Positions 1 through 7,720 of a DNA stretch of 37,871 nucleotides are shown piece after piece. Numbering within the stretch: the first letter of the stretch is position 1; each line of letters opens with the position of its first letter. Source of the DNA: Flavobacteriaceae bacterium (GTDB lineage Bacteria > Bacteroidota > Bacteroidia > Flavobacteriales > Flavobacteriaceae); contig JACXVH010000001.1 of NCBI GenBank assembly GCA_014763515.1, positions 1 through 37,871 of the forward strand. Reading direction: 5' to 3'. The notes under the pieces were generated by a model. That model worked only from the letters and a program-made list of their open reading frames with translations, was not told the DNA's origin and ran no database searches. The position numbers were made by a program, and so were the translations under genes.

Positions 1-1158
1 AATTTTGATTTCTAATGATTTTGGCATCACATAATTCAAAATTTGACCAACATTAATACTTCCTCTTACTATAATTCTCGATAAATTATTTGCATCAAAT
101 TTCTCTGAACCTTCACTTTGTCTTGATAAATCGACACCTGTTTTAATAACTTCTCTTGCTTTTTTCGATGTCCAAAGTGTATATATCATGATAGAACCAC
201 CAAAAAGTAACAACCAAAAATTTGCCTTCAAATCTCCAGAAGCCAGAGCACCCATTAACATAGTAGAATCGCTACCACCTGCAACATAAATTTGGTGCGA
301 TTGTAAAGCCGCTATTGGCACCCCAATAAAATTCACTAAATCATTACCTGCAAAAGCTAGTGCTAATGCAAAAGTTCCCACAATAATAATTACCTTAAAA
401 ATATTTTGTTTTAGCGTAATTAAAATTTGAGAAATTATTGTCCAGAAAATTAAACTTCCTAAAACTATATACATTTGATTTGCATTCATTAACTCTTTTA
501 ATTCAATAGTCATAAATGCAGAGCCCTTAATTCCCTTAAAAAGAATAAAATAAGTTATAAAAGTAATTCCTAAACCTCCAAAAATAGCACCAAAATATTT
601 TGTACGATTCTCATAATGGAAAGAAAATAATATTCTAGAGATGTACATTACAAATGCACCAATTGTGAAGGAAATTATTACAGAAAGTAATATACTCGAA
701 ACAATTTCAGTAGCTTTTGACGTATTAATATAAGATGAAAGCGTACCAAAGTCTCCGCTCGAGGTCACGATTTTATAAATCCCTAAACACACTGCTCCAC
801 CTAACAATTCGAATACAACTGAAACCGTAGTAGAAGTAGGAAAACCAAGTGAATTGAAAATATCTAACAGCAATACATCGGTTATCATTACTGCGAGAAA
901 AATAATCATTACATCTTCAAAAGTGAACATAGCTGGAACAAAAATCCCACTTCTTGCAATTTCCATCATACCACTAGAAAATAGTGCCCCAAGCGCTATT
1001 CCAATACTGGCAACAATCATTAAAGTTTTAAAAGAAACTGCTTTAGAACCTATTCCTGAATTTAAAAAGTTAACTGCATCATTGGCTACGCCAACCATCA
1101 AATCAATTATCGCTAATATGGCTAGCGCCACAAGCATTACAATGTAAATTTGATCCAT
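1..1158 (-). CDS. PiT-family inorganic phosphate transporter, 3'-truncated by the window edge
   Basis: The minus-strand frame opens with ATG at 1158 and stays open for 386 codons to the left edge, so the C-terminus is missing. Translating the reverse complement gives an N-terminus MDQIYIVMLVALAILAI and then VGVANDAVNFLNSGIGSKAV. This is the PiT signature (G-x-x-N-D-x-x-N) at the first inverted half of the family. A downstream FNSLGFPTSTTVS matches the conserved P-x-S-T-T turn. The rest is a run of hydrophobic segments. PiT proteins (Pfam PHO4) bring in phosphate, usually with Na+ or H+, across the inner membrane; the family is clear, the coupling ion is not. Bacteroidetes PiT proteins are often much longer than the 386 codons seen here. 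A TTG/CAACTTTG promoter-like pair lies just upstream. Confidence 0.85.
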   Translation of the reverse strand, partial: MDQIYIVMLVALAILAIIDLMVGVANDAVNFLNSGIGSKAVSFKTLMIVASIGIALGALFSSGMMEIARSGIFVPAMFTFEDVMIIFLAVMITDVLLLDIFNSLGFPTSTTVSVVFELLGGAVCLGIYKIVTSSGDFGTLSSYINTSKATEIVSSILLSVIISFTIGAFVMYISRILFSFHYENRTKYFGAIFGGLGITFITYFILFKGIKGSAFMTIELKELMNANQMYIVLGSLIFWTIISQILITLKQNIFKVIIIVGTFALALAFAGNDLVNFIGVPIAALQSHQIYVAGGSDSTMLMGALASGDLKANFWLLLFGGSIMIYTLWTSKKAREVIKTGVDLSRQSEGSEKFDANNLSRIIVRGSINVGQILNYVMPKSLEIKI

Positions 1159-1178
1159 TATATAATTTTAATTTTTTG

Positions 1179-1206
1179 CAAAGTTGGTTCAAGAAATCTT
1201 ATTCAA
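1179..1206 (-). promoter_or_regulatory. Candidate promoter of the PiT transporter gene
   Basis: On the minus strand, TTG (1206-1204) is followed after 17 bases by CAACTTTG (1186-1179). This matches the flavobacterial pattern TTG-N17-23-TAnnTTTG with one mismatch in the -7 box. It lies about 20 bases before the ATG at 1158. Confidence 0.35.
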
Positions 1207-1308
1207 TGTTAAGTTAATGTTATGAATTTTAAACACCCATAAAAATGAACTTTGGCAATTTCTTGATTTTTAGTAAATTTAAGTATTATTAACTAAAATT
1301 TTATAATT

Positions 1309-1509
1309 ATGGCAGTTTTAAAAGTCATTGAAGTTTTAGCTAACTCAGATAAAAGCTGGGAAGACGCTACAAAAAAGGCAGTTTCACAAGCTTCAAAATC
1401 GTTAAAAAACATTCGCTCAGTGTATGTACAAGAACAAAGCGCGGCTGTTAGTAATGGTGAAGTAACTGAATTTAGAGTTAATGTGAAAATTACTTTTGAG
1501 ATTGATTAA
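1309..1509 (+). CDS. Dodecin-family protein (SecE2 / calcium-dodecin-like subgroup)
   Basis: This is a 66-residue protein of typical dodecin length. The pattern is a short first strand (MAVLKVIEVLANS), one helix (SWEDATKKAVSQASKSLKN) and two long strands (IRSVYVQEQSAAV and EVTEFRVNVKITFEI). Dodecins form hollow 12-mers that store flavin or related ligands in the cytosol. The tryptophan that stacks on flavin in classical dodecins (DWFEV-type segment) is absent: this protein reads IRSVYV there. The glutamine that contacts flavin is replaced by Arg in FRVNV. The SWE...A..AV and IR-V-EQ pattern is closer to the mycobacterial SecE2 / calcium dodecin type as I recall it. A 7/8 match to the -7 box (GAACTTTG, 1247-1254) lies 54 bases upstream, and a strong terminator follows the stop. 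Confidence 0.85.
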   Translation: MAVLKVIEVLANSDKSWEDATKKAVSQASKSLKNIRSVYVQEQSAAVSNGEVTEFRVNVKITFEID

Positions 1510-1526
1510 TTTTTTATGAAAATTTT

Positions 1527-1558
1527 AAAAAAGACGCTTCTACTTAAGCGTCTTTTTT
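1527..1558 (+). terminator. Rho-independent terminator after the dodecin gene
   Basis: A7-bp stem GACGCTT/AAGCGTC (1533-1539 and 1546-1552) with a 6-base loop is flanked by A6 on the left and T6 on the right (1553-1558). It begins 17 bases after the dodecin stop. The A and T tracts also pair, so it could act in both directions, but only the plus strand has a gene ending here. Confidence 0.9.
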
Positions 1559-1562
1559 AATT

Positions 1563-1570
1563 TAACTTTG
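1563..1570 (+). promoter_or_regulatory. Candidate -7 box of the mscS gene
   Basis: TAACTTTG is an exact match to TAnnTTTG, 52 bases before the MscS start and just after the dodecin terminator. I see no TTG at the expected upstream spacing, so the assignment rests on the -7 box and its position. Confidence 0.4.
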
Positions 1571-1622
1571 TAAAAAATAATATTTTTCTTATATTATTGA
1601 TCAATTCATAAATAAAAAAACT

Positions 1623-2450
1623 ATGCAACAAGAAAAAATTGAAAACTATTTAGAACTAATTAAAAACCTATTAATTGAATATTCGCCAAAAGTTATTACT
1701 GCAGTTATCTTATTATTTGCAGGACTTTGGATAGTTAGCATTATTACTAAAACTTTCAAAAAAATAATGGTTAAAAGAGAAGTTGAAGAAACTTTAGCTA
1801 ATTTTTTAGGCAATATAGTTTTCTGGACATTGAGAATTCTTTTATTCGTTATTGTAATTTCTAAATTAGGTTTTGAAACTTCTTCTTTAGTAGCTATTCT
1901 TGGTGCCGCTGGTTTAGCAGTTGGTTTAGCTTTACAAGGCTCACTTTCAAATTTTGCAGGTGGTGTTTTAATTATTCTTTTTAAACCTTTTAAAGTTCAT
2001 GATGTAATTGAAGCGCAAGGCGAAATAGGAACAGTTCAAGAAATCCAAATTTTCAACACTCGATTATTAACAGCAAACAATCAAACCATTTATATTCCGA
2101 ATGGCATCTTGTCGAATGGAATTATCAAAAATTATACACAAGAAGGTATTCGTAGAGCCGATTTAAATATTGGAATTGCCTACAATTCTGATATCAGAAA
2201 AGCAAAAGAAGTTATTATGGAAGTATTGAACAATCATCCAAAAATATTAACTGAACCTGCACCAAGCGTTATTGTAAAAGAATTGGCTGATAGTGCAATA
2301 AATCTTGGTATTCGCCCTTGGTCTAAATCAGAAGACTTTTTAGAAGTGAGTTCTGAAACATTGATTGAATGTAAATTAGCTTTAGATAAAGTTAACATTT
2401 CTATTCCTTTTCCTCAAAGAGAGCTAAGAATTATTAACGAAGACAAATAG
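1623..2450 (+). CDS. Small-conductance mechanosensitive channel, MscS family
   Basis: The 275-residue protein has the length and layout of minimal MscS channels. TM1 lies around residues 19-41, TM2 around 65-85, and the pore-lining TM3 around 88-115, which is Gly/Ala-rich (ILGAAGLAVGLALQGSLSNF). The conserved sequence after the pore helix, GGVLIILFKPFKVHDVIEA, leads into the cytoplasmic beta domain (GTVQEIQIFNTRLLTANNQ, IPNG). The protein ends with the usual SIPFPQREL-type tail. MscS opens under membrane tension to release solutes during hypo-osmotic shock. The gene converges on tsaB with only one base between the two stop codons. The ATG at 1623 follows an A-rich leader, as is usual in this phylum. 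Confidence 0.92.
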   Translation: MQQEKIENYLELIKNLLIEYSPKVITAVILLFAGLWIVSIITKTFKKIMVKREVEETLANFLGNIVFWTLRILLFVIVISKLGFETSSLVAILGAAGLAVGLALQGSLSNFAGGVLIILFKPFKVHDVIEAQGEIGTVQEIQIFNTRLLTANNQTIYIPNGILSNGIIKNYTQEGIRRADLNIGIAYNSDIRKAKEVIMEVLNNHPKILTEPAPSVIVKELADSAINLGIRPWSKSEDFLEVSSETLIECKLALDKVNISIPFPQRELRIINEDK

Positions 2451-2451
2451 A

Positions 2452-3111
2452 TTATTTATTCAAAACAAAATCTTTTAAATAAAAAGGTTCAAAATAAGCG
2501 ACATCTTCAAAGTCGCTTTTTTTGAATTTTTCAAACGATAATTGACACATTTCTAAAGCCGAAGGATACAAAATTTCATCATAAAAAGTAAACTTTGTAT
2601 CTGTTAAAACCGATTTCAATTTAATAGCTCCGTCTCCTACTAAATGCATCGATTCTTGAACTTCTTGAAAAGAATTCCCATCAATTACTTTTGCTTCAGT
2701 TTCAAATATTTTAATATAATTCTTATCAAAAAAAGCGGTATAAACTTCCATTCTTCTGGCATCAATCATGGGAACAATAATACCTTTTTTAATAGTTATT
2801 TTTTTAGCTAATAATTCTAAAGTATCAATAGAAATTAATGGCACACTTAATGCATAACACAACCCTTTTGCCGCAGAAACGCCAATTCGCAATCCTGTAT
2901 AAGAGCCCGGGCCTTTACTCACTGCAACAGCATTAATATTTTTAAATGTAAGATTTGCTTCTTGTAAACATTCTTCAATAAAAACATGTAACTTTTCTGC
3001 ATGTGAAAAACCTTCAGTTGCAATTTCTCTACTTGCGAGAACATTTCCATTATTTGCAATTGATACTGAACAATTTTTAGTTGCTGTTTCTAAATTTAAA
3101 ATATATGCCAT
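2452..3111 (-). CDS. tsaB: tRNA threonylcarbamoyladenosine biosynthesis protein TsaB
   Basis: From the ATG at 3111 this encodes 219 residues starting MAYILNLETATKNCSVSI, the usual TsaB N-terminus with the ASKHA phosphate-binding strand. An upstream in-frame start at 3150 would add 13 residues with no family counterpart, so it was not used. The diagnostic GPGSYTGLRIGVSAAKGL motif is present. TsaB is the non-catalytic partner of TsaD (with TsaE) in making t6A at position 37 of ANN-decoding tRNAs in the cytosol. The partners are not in this window. A promoter-like TAATTTTG precedes the gene, downstream of the adaptor-gene terminator, so it probably has its own transcript. Confidence 0.92.
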   Translation of the reverse strand: MAYILNLETATKNCSVSIANNGNVLASREIATEGFSHAEKLHVFIEECLQEANLTFKNINAVAVSKGPGSYTGLRIGVSAAKGLCYALSVPLISIDTLELLAKKITIKKGIIVPMIDARRMEVYTAFFDKNYIKIFETEAKVIDGNSFQEVQESMHLVGDGAIKLKSVLTDTKFTFYDEILYPSALEMCQLSFEKFKKSDFEDVAYFEPFYLKDFVLNK

Positions 3112-3128
3112 TTCTATAATTTGAGTTA

Positions 3129-3136
3129 CAAAATTA
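3129..3136 (-). promoter_or_regulatory. Candidate -7 box of tsaB
   Basis: The minus strand reads TAATTTTG, an exact TAnnTTTG match, 17 bases before the ATG at 3111 and just downstream of the terminator of the preceding operon. No clear TTG lies at -33. Confidence 0.35.
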
Positions 3137-3151
3137 CAAACTTTAAACATT

Positions 3152-3185
3152 TAAAAAATAAAAAAGACACGAATTACTTCGTGCC
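3152..3185 (-). terminator. Terminator of the TolC/adaptor operon
   Basis: On the minus strand the stem GGCACGAA/TTCGTGTC has a GTAA loop and is followed by a T-rich tract (T5 then more T/A). One pair is a G-U wobble in the minus transcript but an A-C mismatch in the plus transcript. This shows that the hairpin is built for minus-strand transcription. It starts 26 bases after the adaptor stop codon. Confidence 0.85.
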
Positions 3186-3210
3186 TCCTTAACCTAATTT
3201 AACAAATCTA

Positions 3211-4512
3211 TTAGTCTTTGTTACTAGACTTTTTTTCTTCTAATTTTACTTTATCGTTACTGTTTAGTTCTTTTGAAACAGTCGTATAAGGTCCAACTAT
3301 AATTTCTTCTCCAGGTTTTAAGCCTTCCATGATTTCTATATTTGTATCATCTTGAATTCCTGTCTTAACTACTTTAAGTTTTGCTTTGTCTCCAACTTTT
3401 ACAAAAACACATTCAAATTTTTTATCAGGGTTATAAGTTCCTTTGTTTTGTTTATCTTCTTTTTCAAGTTCTGCAATAATATCTTTTTTAGTTGAAGTAG
3501 TATCATCTTTAATAACCACAGCACTAATAGGAACTCCAATTACTTTTTCTTTTCTTTTTGTAATAATATCTACAGTTGCAGTCATCCCAGGTCTAAATGG
3601 AGAATAATTTTCAGGTTTTCCTTCTAATAAATCTTGATAAGATTCTTTTAAAATTCTAACTTTTACTTTAAAATTTGTTACCTGATCTGCTGTTAAAGTT
3701 GAACTCGCAGAGTTTGATATACTTGTAACAATACCTTTAAATTCTTTTTTCAAATAAGCATCTACTTCAATTTTAGCAGAATCTCCAATACTCACTTTTA
3801 CAATATCATTTTCATTAACATCTACTTCCACTTCCATGTTGTTTAAGTTAGCAACACGTAACAATTCTGTTCCAGCCATTTGTTGCGTACCTAAAACTCT
3901 TTCCCCTAATTCAACTGAAAGCAATGAAATTGTACCATCTGCAGGCGCGTAAATAGTTGTTCTACCTAAATTATCACGCGCTTCAGTTAATGTCGCAAAT
4001 GCACTTTGAACATTATAGTAAGCCGATTGTTTGTTTGCCACAGCAACTTCATAAGTAGACACCACTTTATCCCATTCAGATTTTGAAATAATTCCTTTTT
4101 CAAATAAAGTTTTATTTCTATCATAGTTCGCTTTTGCCTCTTTTACCTGTGCATCAGCTTGGCTTAATCCTGCTTTTGTAGTTGACAAAGATGCCGCCGT
4201 ACGGTTTACTCCAGATTCATAAATATCTGGGTTAATTTTAACCAACAAATCACCTTTTTTTACTTGTTGACCTTCTTTGATTGGTAAATCAATAATTTCA
4301 CCTGAAACTTCAGAAGATATTTTAACTTCAATTTCTGGTTGAATTTTTCCAGTTGCAGAAACCGTTTCAATAATTGTCATTTCAGCTGCTTTAGAAATTT
4401 CAACGATTTTAGAATCGTCATTTCCTCCTATCACACCTGCTTTCTTTAATCCAATTAAACTTATTAGTAAAATAGCTACCGCTACCAGTATGTATATTGT
4501 TTTCTTAGACAT
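3211..4512 (-). CDS. Periplasmic adaptor (membrane-fusion) protein of a tripartite efflux system, MacA/HlyD-like
   Basis: This 433-residue protein has one N-terminal membrane anchor (about residues 5-24). The first lipoyl half-motif follows (VSATGKIQPEIEVKISSEVSGEI, then KEGQQVKKGDLLVKI). An alpha-hairpin of roughly 80 residues (100-185) comes next, then the second half (IYAPADGTISLLSVELGERV) and beta-barrel/MP domains. Such adaptors bridge an inner-membrane pump to TolC. The gene lies 2 bases after the tolC-like gene, so they are co-transcribed. No ABC ATPase, permease or RND pump is linked; a terminator follows directly. Type I (MacA) adaptors pair with MacB-like ABC pumps, so such a partner elsewhere is likely, but an RND partner cannot be excluded. 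Confidence 0.88.
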   Translation of the reverse strand: MSKKTIYILVAVAILLISLIGLKKAGVIGGNDDSKIVEISKAAEMTIIETVSATGKIQPEIEVKISSEVSGEIIDLPIKEGQQVKKGDLLVKINPDIYESGVNRTAASLSTTKAGLSQADAQVKEAKANYDRNKTLFEKGIISKSEWDKVVSTYEVAVANKQSAYYNVQSAFATLTEARDNLGRTTIYAPADGTISLLSVELGERVLGTQQMAGTELLRVANLNNMEVEVDVNENDIVKVSIGDSAKIEVDAYLKKEFKGIVTSISNSASSTLTADQVTNFKVKVRILKESYQDLLEGKPENYSPFRPGMTATVDIITKRKEKVIGVPISAVVIKDDTTSTKKDIIAELEKEDKQNKGTYNPDKKFECVFVKVGDKAKLKVVKTGIQDDTNIEIMEGLKPGEEIIVGPYTTVSKELNSNDKVKLEEKKSSNKD

Positions 4513-4514
4513 AA

Positions 4515-5957
4515 TTAATTATTTTGTATTAATGGAATACCAAAGTAAAATTCTAAAATTTTTGTTCTGAATATATAATCGTATTTTGTTCTTAAAACTT
4601 CTGATTCAGCATTTGCTAATTGCGTTTGTACTTGATTAAAATCAAATACATTCATTAGCCCAACTCTATATCGCTCTTGAGCATACTCATAAGATAATTT
4701 TCTAGCCGCTAAAGTTTCTAATGCAGCTTCATAAGTTTCCTTAGCTGCATTTGTATCTGTATATGCTGTATACACATTTCTTTCTAAGTCAAGCTCTTGT
4801 TGTTCATAATTTAACTGTGCCTTTTCTAATGCAATTTTTGATCTTTGAACATTGTTACGAGTTGCAAATCCATTAAAAATTGGAACGGTTAATTGCAATC
4901 CGAAGTTTTGTCCTTTATTATTATCGAATTGTTCTAAAACTGGAAGTGGACCTCCTATTATTGGCTTATAATTATATTGAAAAACGCTTTCGCCAGTTCC
5001 TTGAACATATCCAATTAAAGAAGTAGGATTCTGAGTATCTGGTTGTATTCCTACTACTCTATCAGAATATGCTGCCCTTGTACTAAAACTATAAAAACCA
5101 ATTAAAGATGGATAATATGCTCCTCTCGCAATTGAAACATCTTTTTTTGCGATTTCTAGATTAGATTGTGCTAATTTTAATTCAGTTCTACTTTCTTTAG
5201 CTTTGGCAACGACACTTTCTGACGATTCATTTAAAACTAAACTTTGAAATACATCAATTTGTTCATCTTGAACATCAAAACTTTTAAAATCTTCTAATTT
5301 TAAAAGTTGAGCCAAACTCAATTTAGATAACAAAAGTGCATTTTCAGCAGAAATTATAGCTTGTTTATTACTTGCAACTGTAGCTTGAACATCTAACAAA
5401 TCCCCTCTTGGAACCATCCCAGCATCAACCAATTCTTTAGTTCTATTAAATTGGTCAGAGTTAACTTTTAATTGATTTTGTTGAACTTTTAAATTCTCTT
5501 TATTAAATAGAATTTGCAAATAAGCATTGGCAACATTTAATGCAACATCTTCTTTTATTTTTGTCACCTGATATTGGCTTGCAATTAATGCTAAATTAGT
5601 TTTTCGCAACTGATTCTGATTTTGCAAACCTTTAAAAATATCTACATTTACATTTAAACCTGCTGATGTAAACTGTGTGGTTTGATTTTCAAGTAAACCA
5701 GTAGTAATGTTTTGATTTAAACCAATGTTCCAAGAGTGAGATGCAGAACCACTAATATTAGGCAAAAAATTTCCAATCGCATCTTTCTTATTAACTACTG
5801 AAGATTTATAATCTAATTCAGAAGATTCAATTGTAATATTATTTTGAATAGCATAATCTACACACTCTTGAAGCGTCCACTTTTTTTCTTGTGCTTGTGC
5901 ACTTATCGTTAAAATACCAACTAGAAAAAAGACAATTCTTTTAAATGACATTATCAT
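4515..5957 (-). CDS. TolC-family outer-membrane efflux channel
   Basis: This protein is about 480 residues. Two nearby ATGs (5957 and 5951) give MIMSFKRI or MSFKRI; the second gives the cleaner signal peptide, with cleavage after ISAQAQ. The mature part begins WTLQECVDYAIQNN, the classical TolC/OEP opening. The two repeated OEP halves follow (second half around LTVPIFNGFATRNNVQRSKIALEKAQLNYEQQ, shown here only in part: VPIFNGFATRNNV), ending in a motif of the type YRVGLMNVFDFNQ. TolC trimers form the outer-membrane exit duct and periplasmic tunnel. This is the first gene of the operon with the adaptor at 3211-4512. It is divergent from the DUF4403 gene, and the two share an approximately 95-base promoter region. 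Confidence 0.92.
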   Translation of the reverse strand: MIMSFKRIVFFLVGILTISAQAQEKKWTLQECVDYAIQNNITIESSELDYKSSVVNKKDAIGNFLPNISGSASHSWNIGLNQNITTGLLENQTTQFTSAGLNVNVDIFKGLQNQNQLRKTNLALIASQYQVTKIKEDVALNVANAYLQILFNKENLKVQQNQLKVNSDQFNRTKELVDAGMVPRGDLLDVQATVASNKQAIISAENALLLSKLSLAQLLKLEDFKSFDVQDEQIDVFQSLVLNESSESVVAKAKESRTELKLAQSNLEIAKKDVSIARGAYYPSLIGFYSFSTRAAYSDRVVGIQPDTQNPTSLIGYVQGTGESVFQYNYKPIIGGPLPVLEQFDNNKGQNFGLQLTVPIFNGFATRNNVQRSKIALEKAQLNYEQQELDLERNVYTAYTDTNAAKETYEAALETLAARKLSYEYAQERYRVGLMNVFDFNQVQTQLANAESEVLRTKYDYIFRTKILEFYFGIPLIQNN

Positions 5958-6050
5958 TTTATTTTTCGATTACAGTAATAAGACCACAATTATAAATTTT
6001 TGTTACAGTATTTACTTAAAATTTTAATTTTACAGAAATTTTCTATTCAA

Positions 6051-7442
6051 ATGAAATACATAATAATTGCTATAACGCTATTAAGTTTATTTGTAACACT
6101 TGCAAGTTGCTCTCCTGGAAAAAAGATTGAAGCTTTAAAACCAGATCCATCAAATACCACATCTACTGTGTACAAAGCCAAAACTTCCTTTTTAGCTTTA
6201 CCGGTTGAAATTACTTTAAAAGACATAGAAAAGCAGCTTAATAAAAACTTAAAAGGGTTAATCTACAATGATTCTATTTTAAGTGACGACAAGACACAAA
6301 TGAAAATTTGGAAATCAAATAACATTGAAATTTCAGACAAAAATGGTGTTATTGTTTCTAAAATTCCATTAAAAATTTGGACAAAAATTAAATATGGTAC
6401 CGATTTTTTAAACCTTAATGATACGAAAGAAATCTTTTTAGATGGAATTATTACTTTAGAAAGTAAACCACATTTAACAAATTGGAAGCTTTCTACACAA
6501 TCTCAAATTACAGAATTCAAGTGGAACGAAAGTCCGGCTATTTTAATTGCTGGAAAAATGGTTCCAATTACGTATATTATAAATCCGACATTAGGATATT
6601 TTAAGAAAACTATAGCTAAAGAAATTGACAAAGCTATTGATATGTCGTGTGACTTTAAACCTTATGTTTTAGATGCACTTGAAGGTATTAGCAAACCCGT
6701 TTTAACAGATGAAGGTTATGAAACTTGGTTTAAAGTTGCCCCTATTGAACTTTATGCTACAGATGCGGTCTTAAAAAATAGCAAAATTACTATGGATATG
6801 GGATTAAAATGTAACCTTCAAACCATGGTAGGACAAGAACCAAAAAACACATTTGACAGTAAAAAAATTGTTCTTAAACCAGTAACTCAAATTCCAAATA
6901 AAGCCGAAGTTTCGTTAGCAATTGTGTCTACTTATGAAAGCGCATCAAAAGTAATTACTAAAAATTTTAAAGATCAAGAATTTGGTTCAGGAAGTAAAAA
7001 AATAACCGTTCAAAATGTTTCTATTTGGGAAAAAGACAACAAACTAATTATAGCATTAGATATGACAGGAAGCATTAATGGTACTATTTATTTAAATGGT
7101 TATCCAAATTATAATGCTATTACTAAAGAAATTTACTTTGACCAATTGGATTATGTTTTAAACACCAAAAGCGTATTACTAAAATCAGCAAATTGGTTAG
7201 CGCAAGGGACAATCTTGAGAAAAATTCAAGAAAACTGCCGATATTCTATTAAAGAAAACTTAGAAGAAGGAAAAAACACTTTAACTGGTTACCTAAATAA
7301 TTACTCTCCTATGAAAGGTATTTTTGTAAACGGAATATTAAGTGATTTAGAATTTGAAAAAGTCGAATTAACTAACAAAGCGATTATTGCGTTTATTACA
7401 ACATCAGGTAAAGTTAGCGTTAAAATCGATGGATTAGATTAG
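6051..7442 (+). CDS. DUF4403 family lipoprotein
   Basis: I chose the ATG at 6051 because it gives a lipoprotein signal MKYIIIAITLLSLFVTLASC with lipobox LASC; an upstream start at 6000 adds 17 residues that would spoil it. The mature 440-plus residues fit the Bacteroidetes DUF4403 family: VEITLKDIEKQLNKNLKGL near the N-terminus, then KIPLKIWTKIKYG, and a second, related half ending with VSVKIDGL. The family is uncharacterised. Alternating beta-rich repeats suggest an envelope lipid-binding or tubular fold, but that is inference. The stop codon overlaps by 4 bases the stop codon of the convergent small CAMC gene. A weak promoter pair (TTG at 6000-6002 and TAATTTTA at 6025-6032) lies upstream. 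Confidence 0.8.
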   Translation: MKYIIIAITLLSLFVTLASCSPGKKIEALKPDPSNTTSTVYKAKTSFLALPVEITLKDIEKQLNKNLKGLIYNDSILSDDKTQMKIWKSNNIEISDKNGVIVSKIPLKIWTKIKYGTDFLNLNDTKEIFLDGIITLESKPHLTNWKLSTQSQITEFKWNESPAILIAGKMVPITYIINPTLGYFKKTIAKEIDKAIDMSCDFKPYVLDALEGISKPVLTDEGYETWFKVAPIELYATDAVLKNSKITMDMGLKCNLQTMVGQEPKNTFDSKKIVLKPVTQIPNKAEVSLAIVSTYESASKVITKNFKDQEFGSGSKKITVQNVSIWEKDNKLIIALDMTGSINGTIYLNGYPNYNAITKEIYFDQLDYVLNTKSVLLKSANWLAQGTILRKIQENCRYSIKENLEEGKNTLTGYLNNYSPMKGIFVNGILSDLEFEKVELTNKAIIAFITTSGKVSVKIDGLD

Positions 7443-7720
7443 TTCTCTTCTTTCTTTTTAGAATATTTCAGTTTATAAATAGCATAAAAAGCAGCTCCAA
7501 CTAAAATATATGGAATAACCATTAAATAAACAATACCATCATTAACAGCTTCTGCTTGGGCACCGCTTTCTTCACTTTCTAGTGCAGCTCTACACATAGC
7601 GCATTGAGCTTCTACGAAGAAAGGTAAAAGTGAAAAGACAAAAGTGAAAAGTGTTCTTTTTAAAACACCTAACTTTAAACTTTTTACTTTTAACTTTTTA
7701 CTTTTAACTCTAATTTGCAT
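7439..7720 (-). CDS. Small CAMC-motif membrane protein of the oxidase-assembly cluster
   Basis: This is a 93-residue protein of unknown function. It has a basic N-region, a hydrophobic stretch (about residues 22-36) ending FFVEAQ, then Cys40-Ala-Met-Cys43 directly after the likely signal-peptidase site, and one further membrane helix (about 63-85) with a Lys-rich cytoplasmic tail. The mature N-terminus with CAMC would face the periplasm. The ATG at 7720 overlaps the end of the DUF420 gene by 11 bases, which suggests translational coupling. The position at the end of a SCO/CtaM-type operon suggests a role in copper or thiol chemistry of cytochrome oxidase assembly; this is inferred from context only. 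The first 14 or so codons are a 7-bp-period repeat, so the natural start or N-region may be degenerate. Confidence 0.7.
   Translation of the reverse strand: MQIRVKSKKLKVKSLKLGVLKRTLFTFVFSLLPFFVEAQCAMCRAALESEESGAQAEAVNDGIVYLMVIPYILVGAAFYAIYKLKYSKKKEEN
7623..7709. repeat. Heptanucleotide repeat forming an imperfect inverted repeat inside a coding region
   Basis: On the minus strand, 7709-7668 is six successive 7-mers (AGTTAAA, AGTAAAA, AGTTAAA, AGTAAAA, AGTTTAA, AGTTAGG). About 30 bases further on, 7651-7623 is a second run of 7-mers of complementary type (CTTTTCA, CTTTTGT, CTTTTCA, then CTTTTACC). Arms 7680-7708 and 7623-7651 can pair over 24 of 29 positions. A small GTGTT/AACAC hairpin sits in the middle. 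The tract begins directly after the DUF420 stop codon and supplies the signal-peptide N-region of the small CAMC protein. Confidence 0.85.

Noticed and set aside
854..1147. Plus-strand open frame of 97 codons
   Set aside because: It is antisense to the PiT transporter gene, whose signature motifs lie on the minus strand; the predicted peptide is low complexity.
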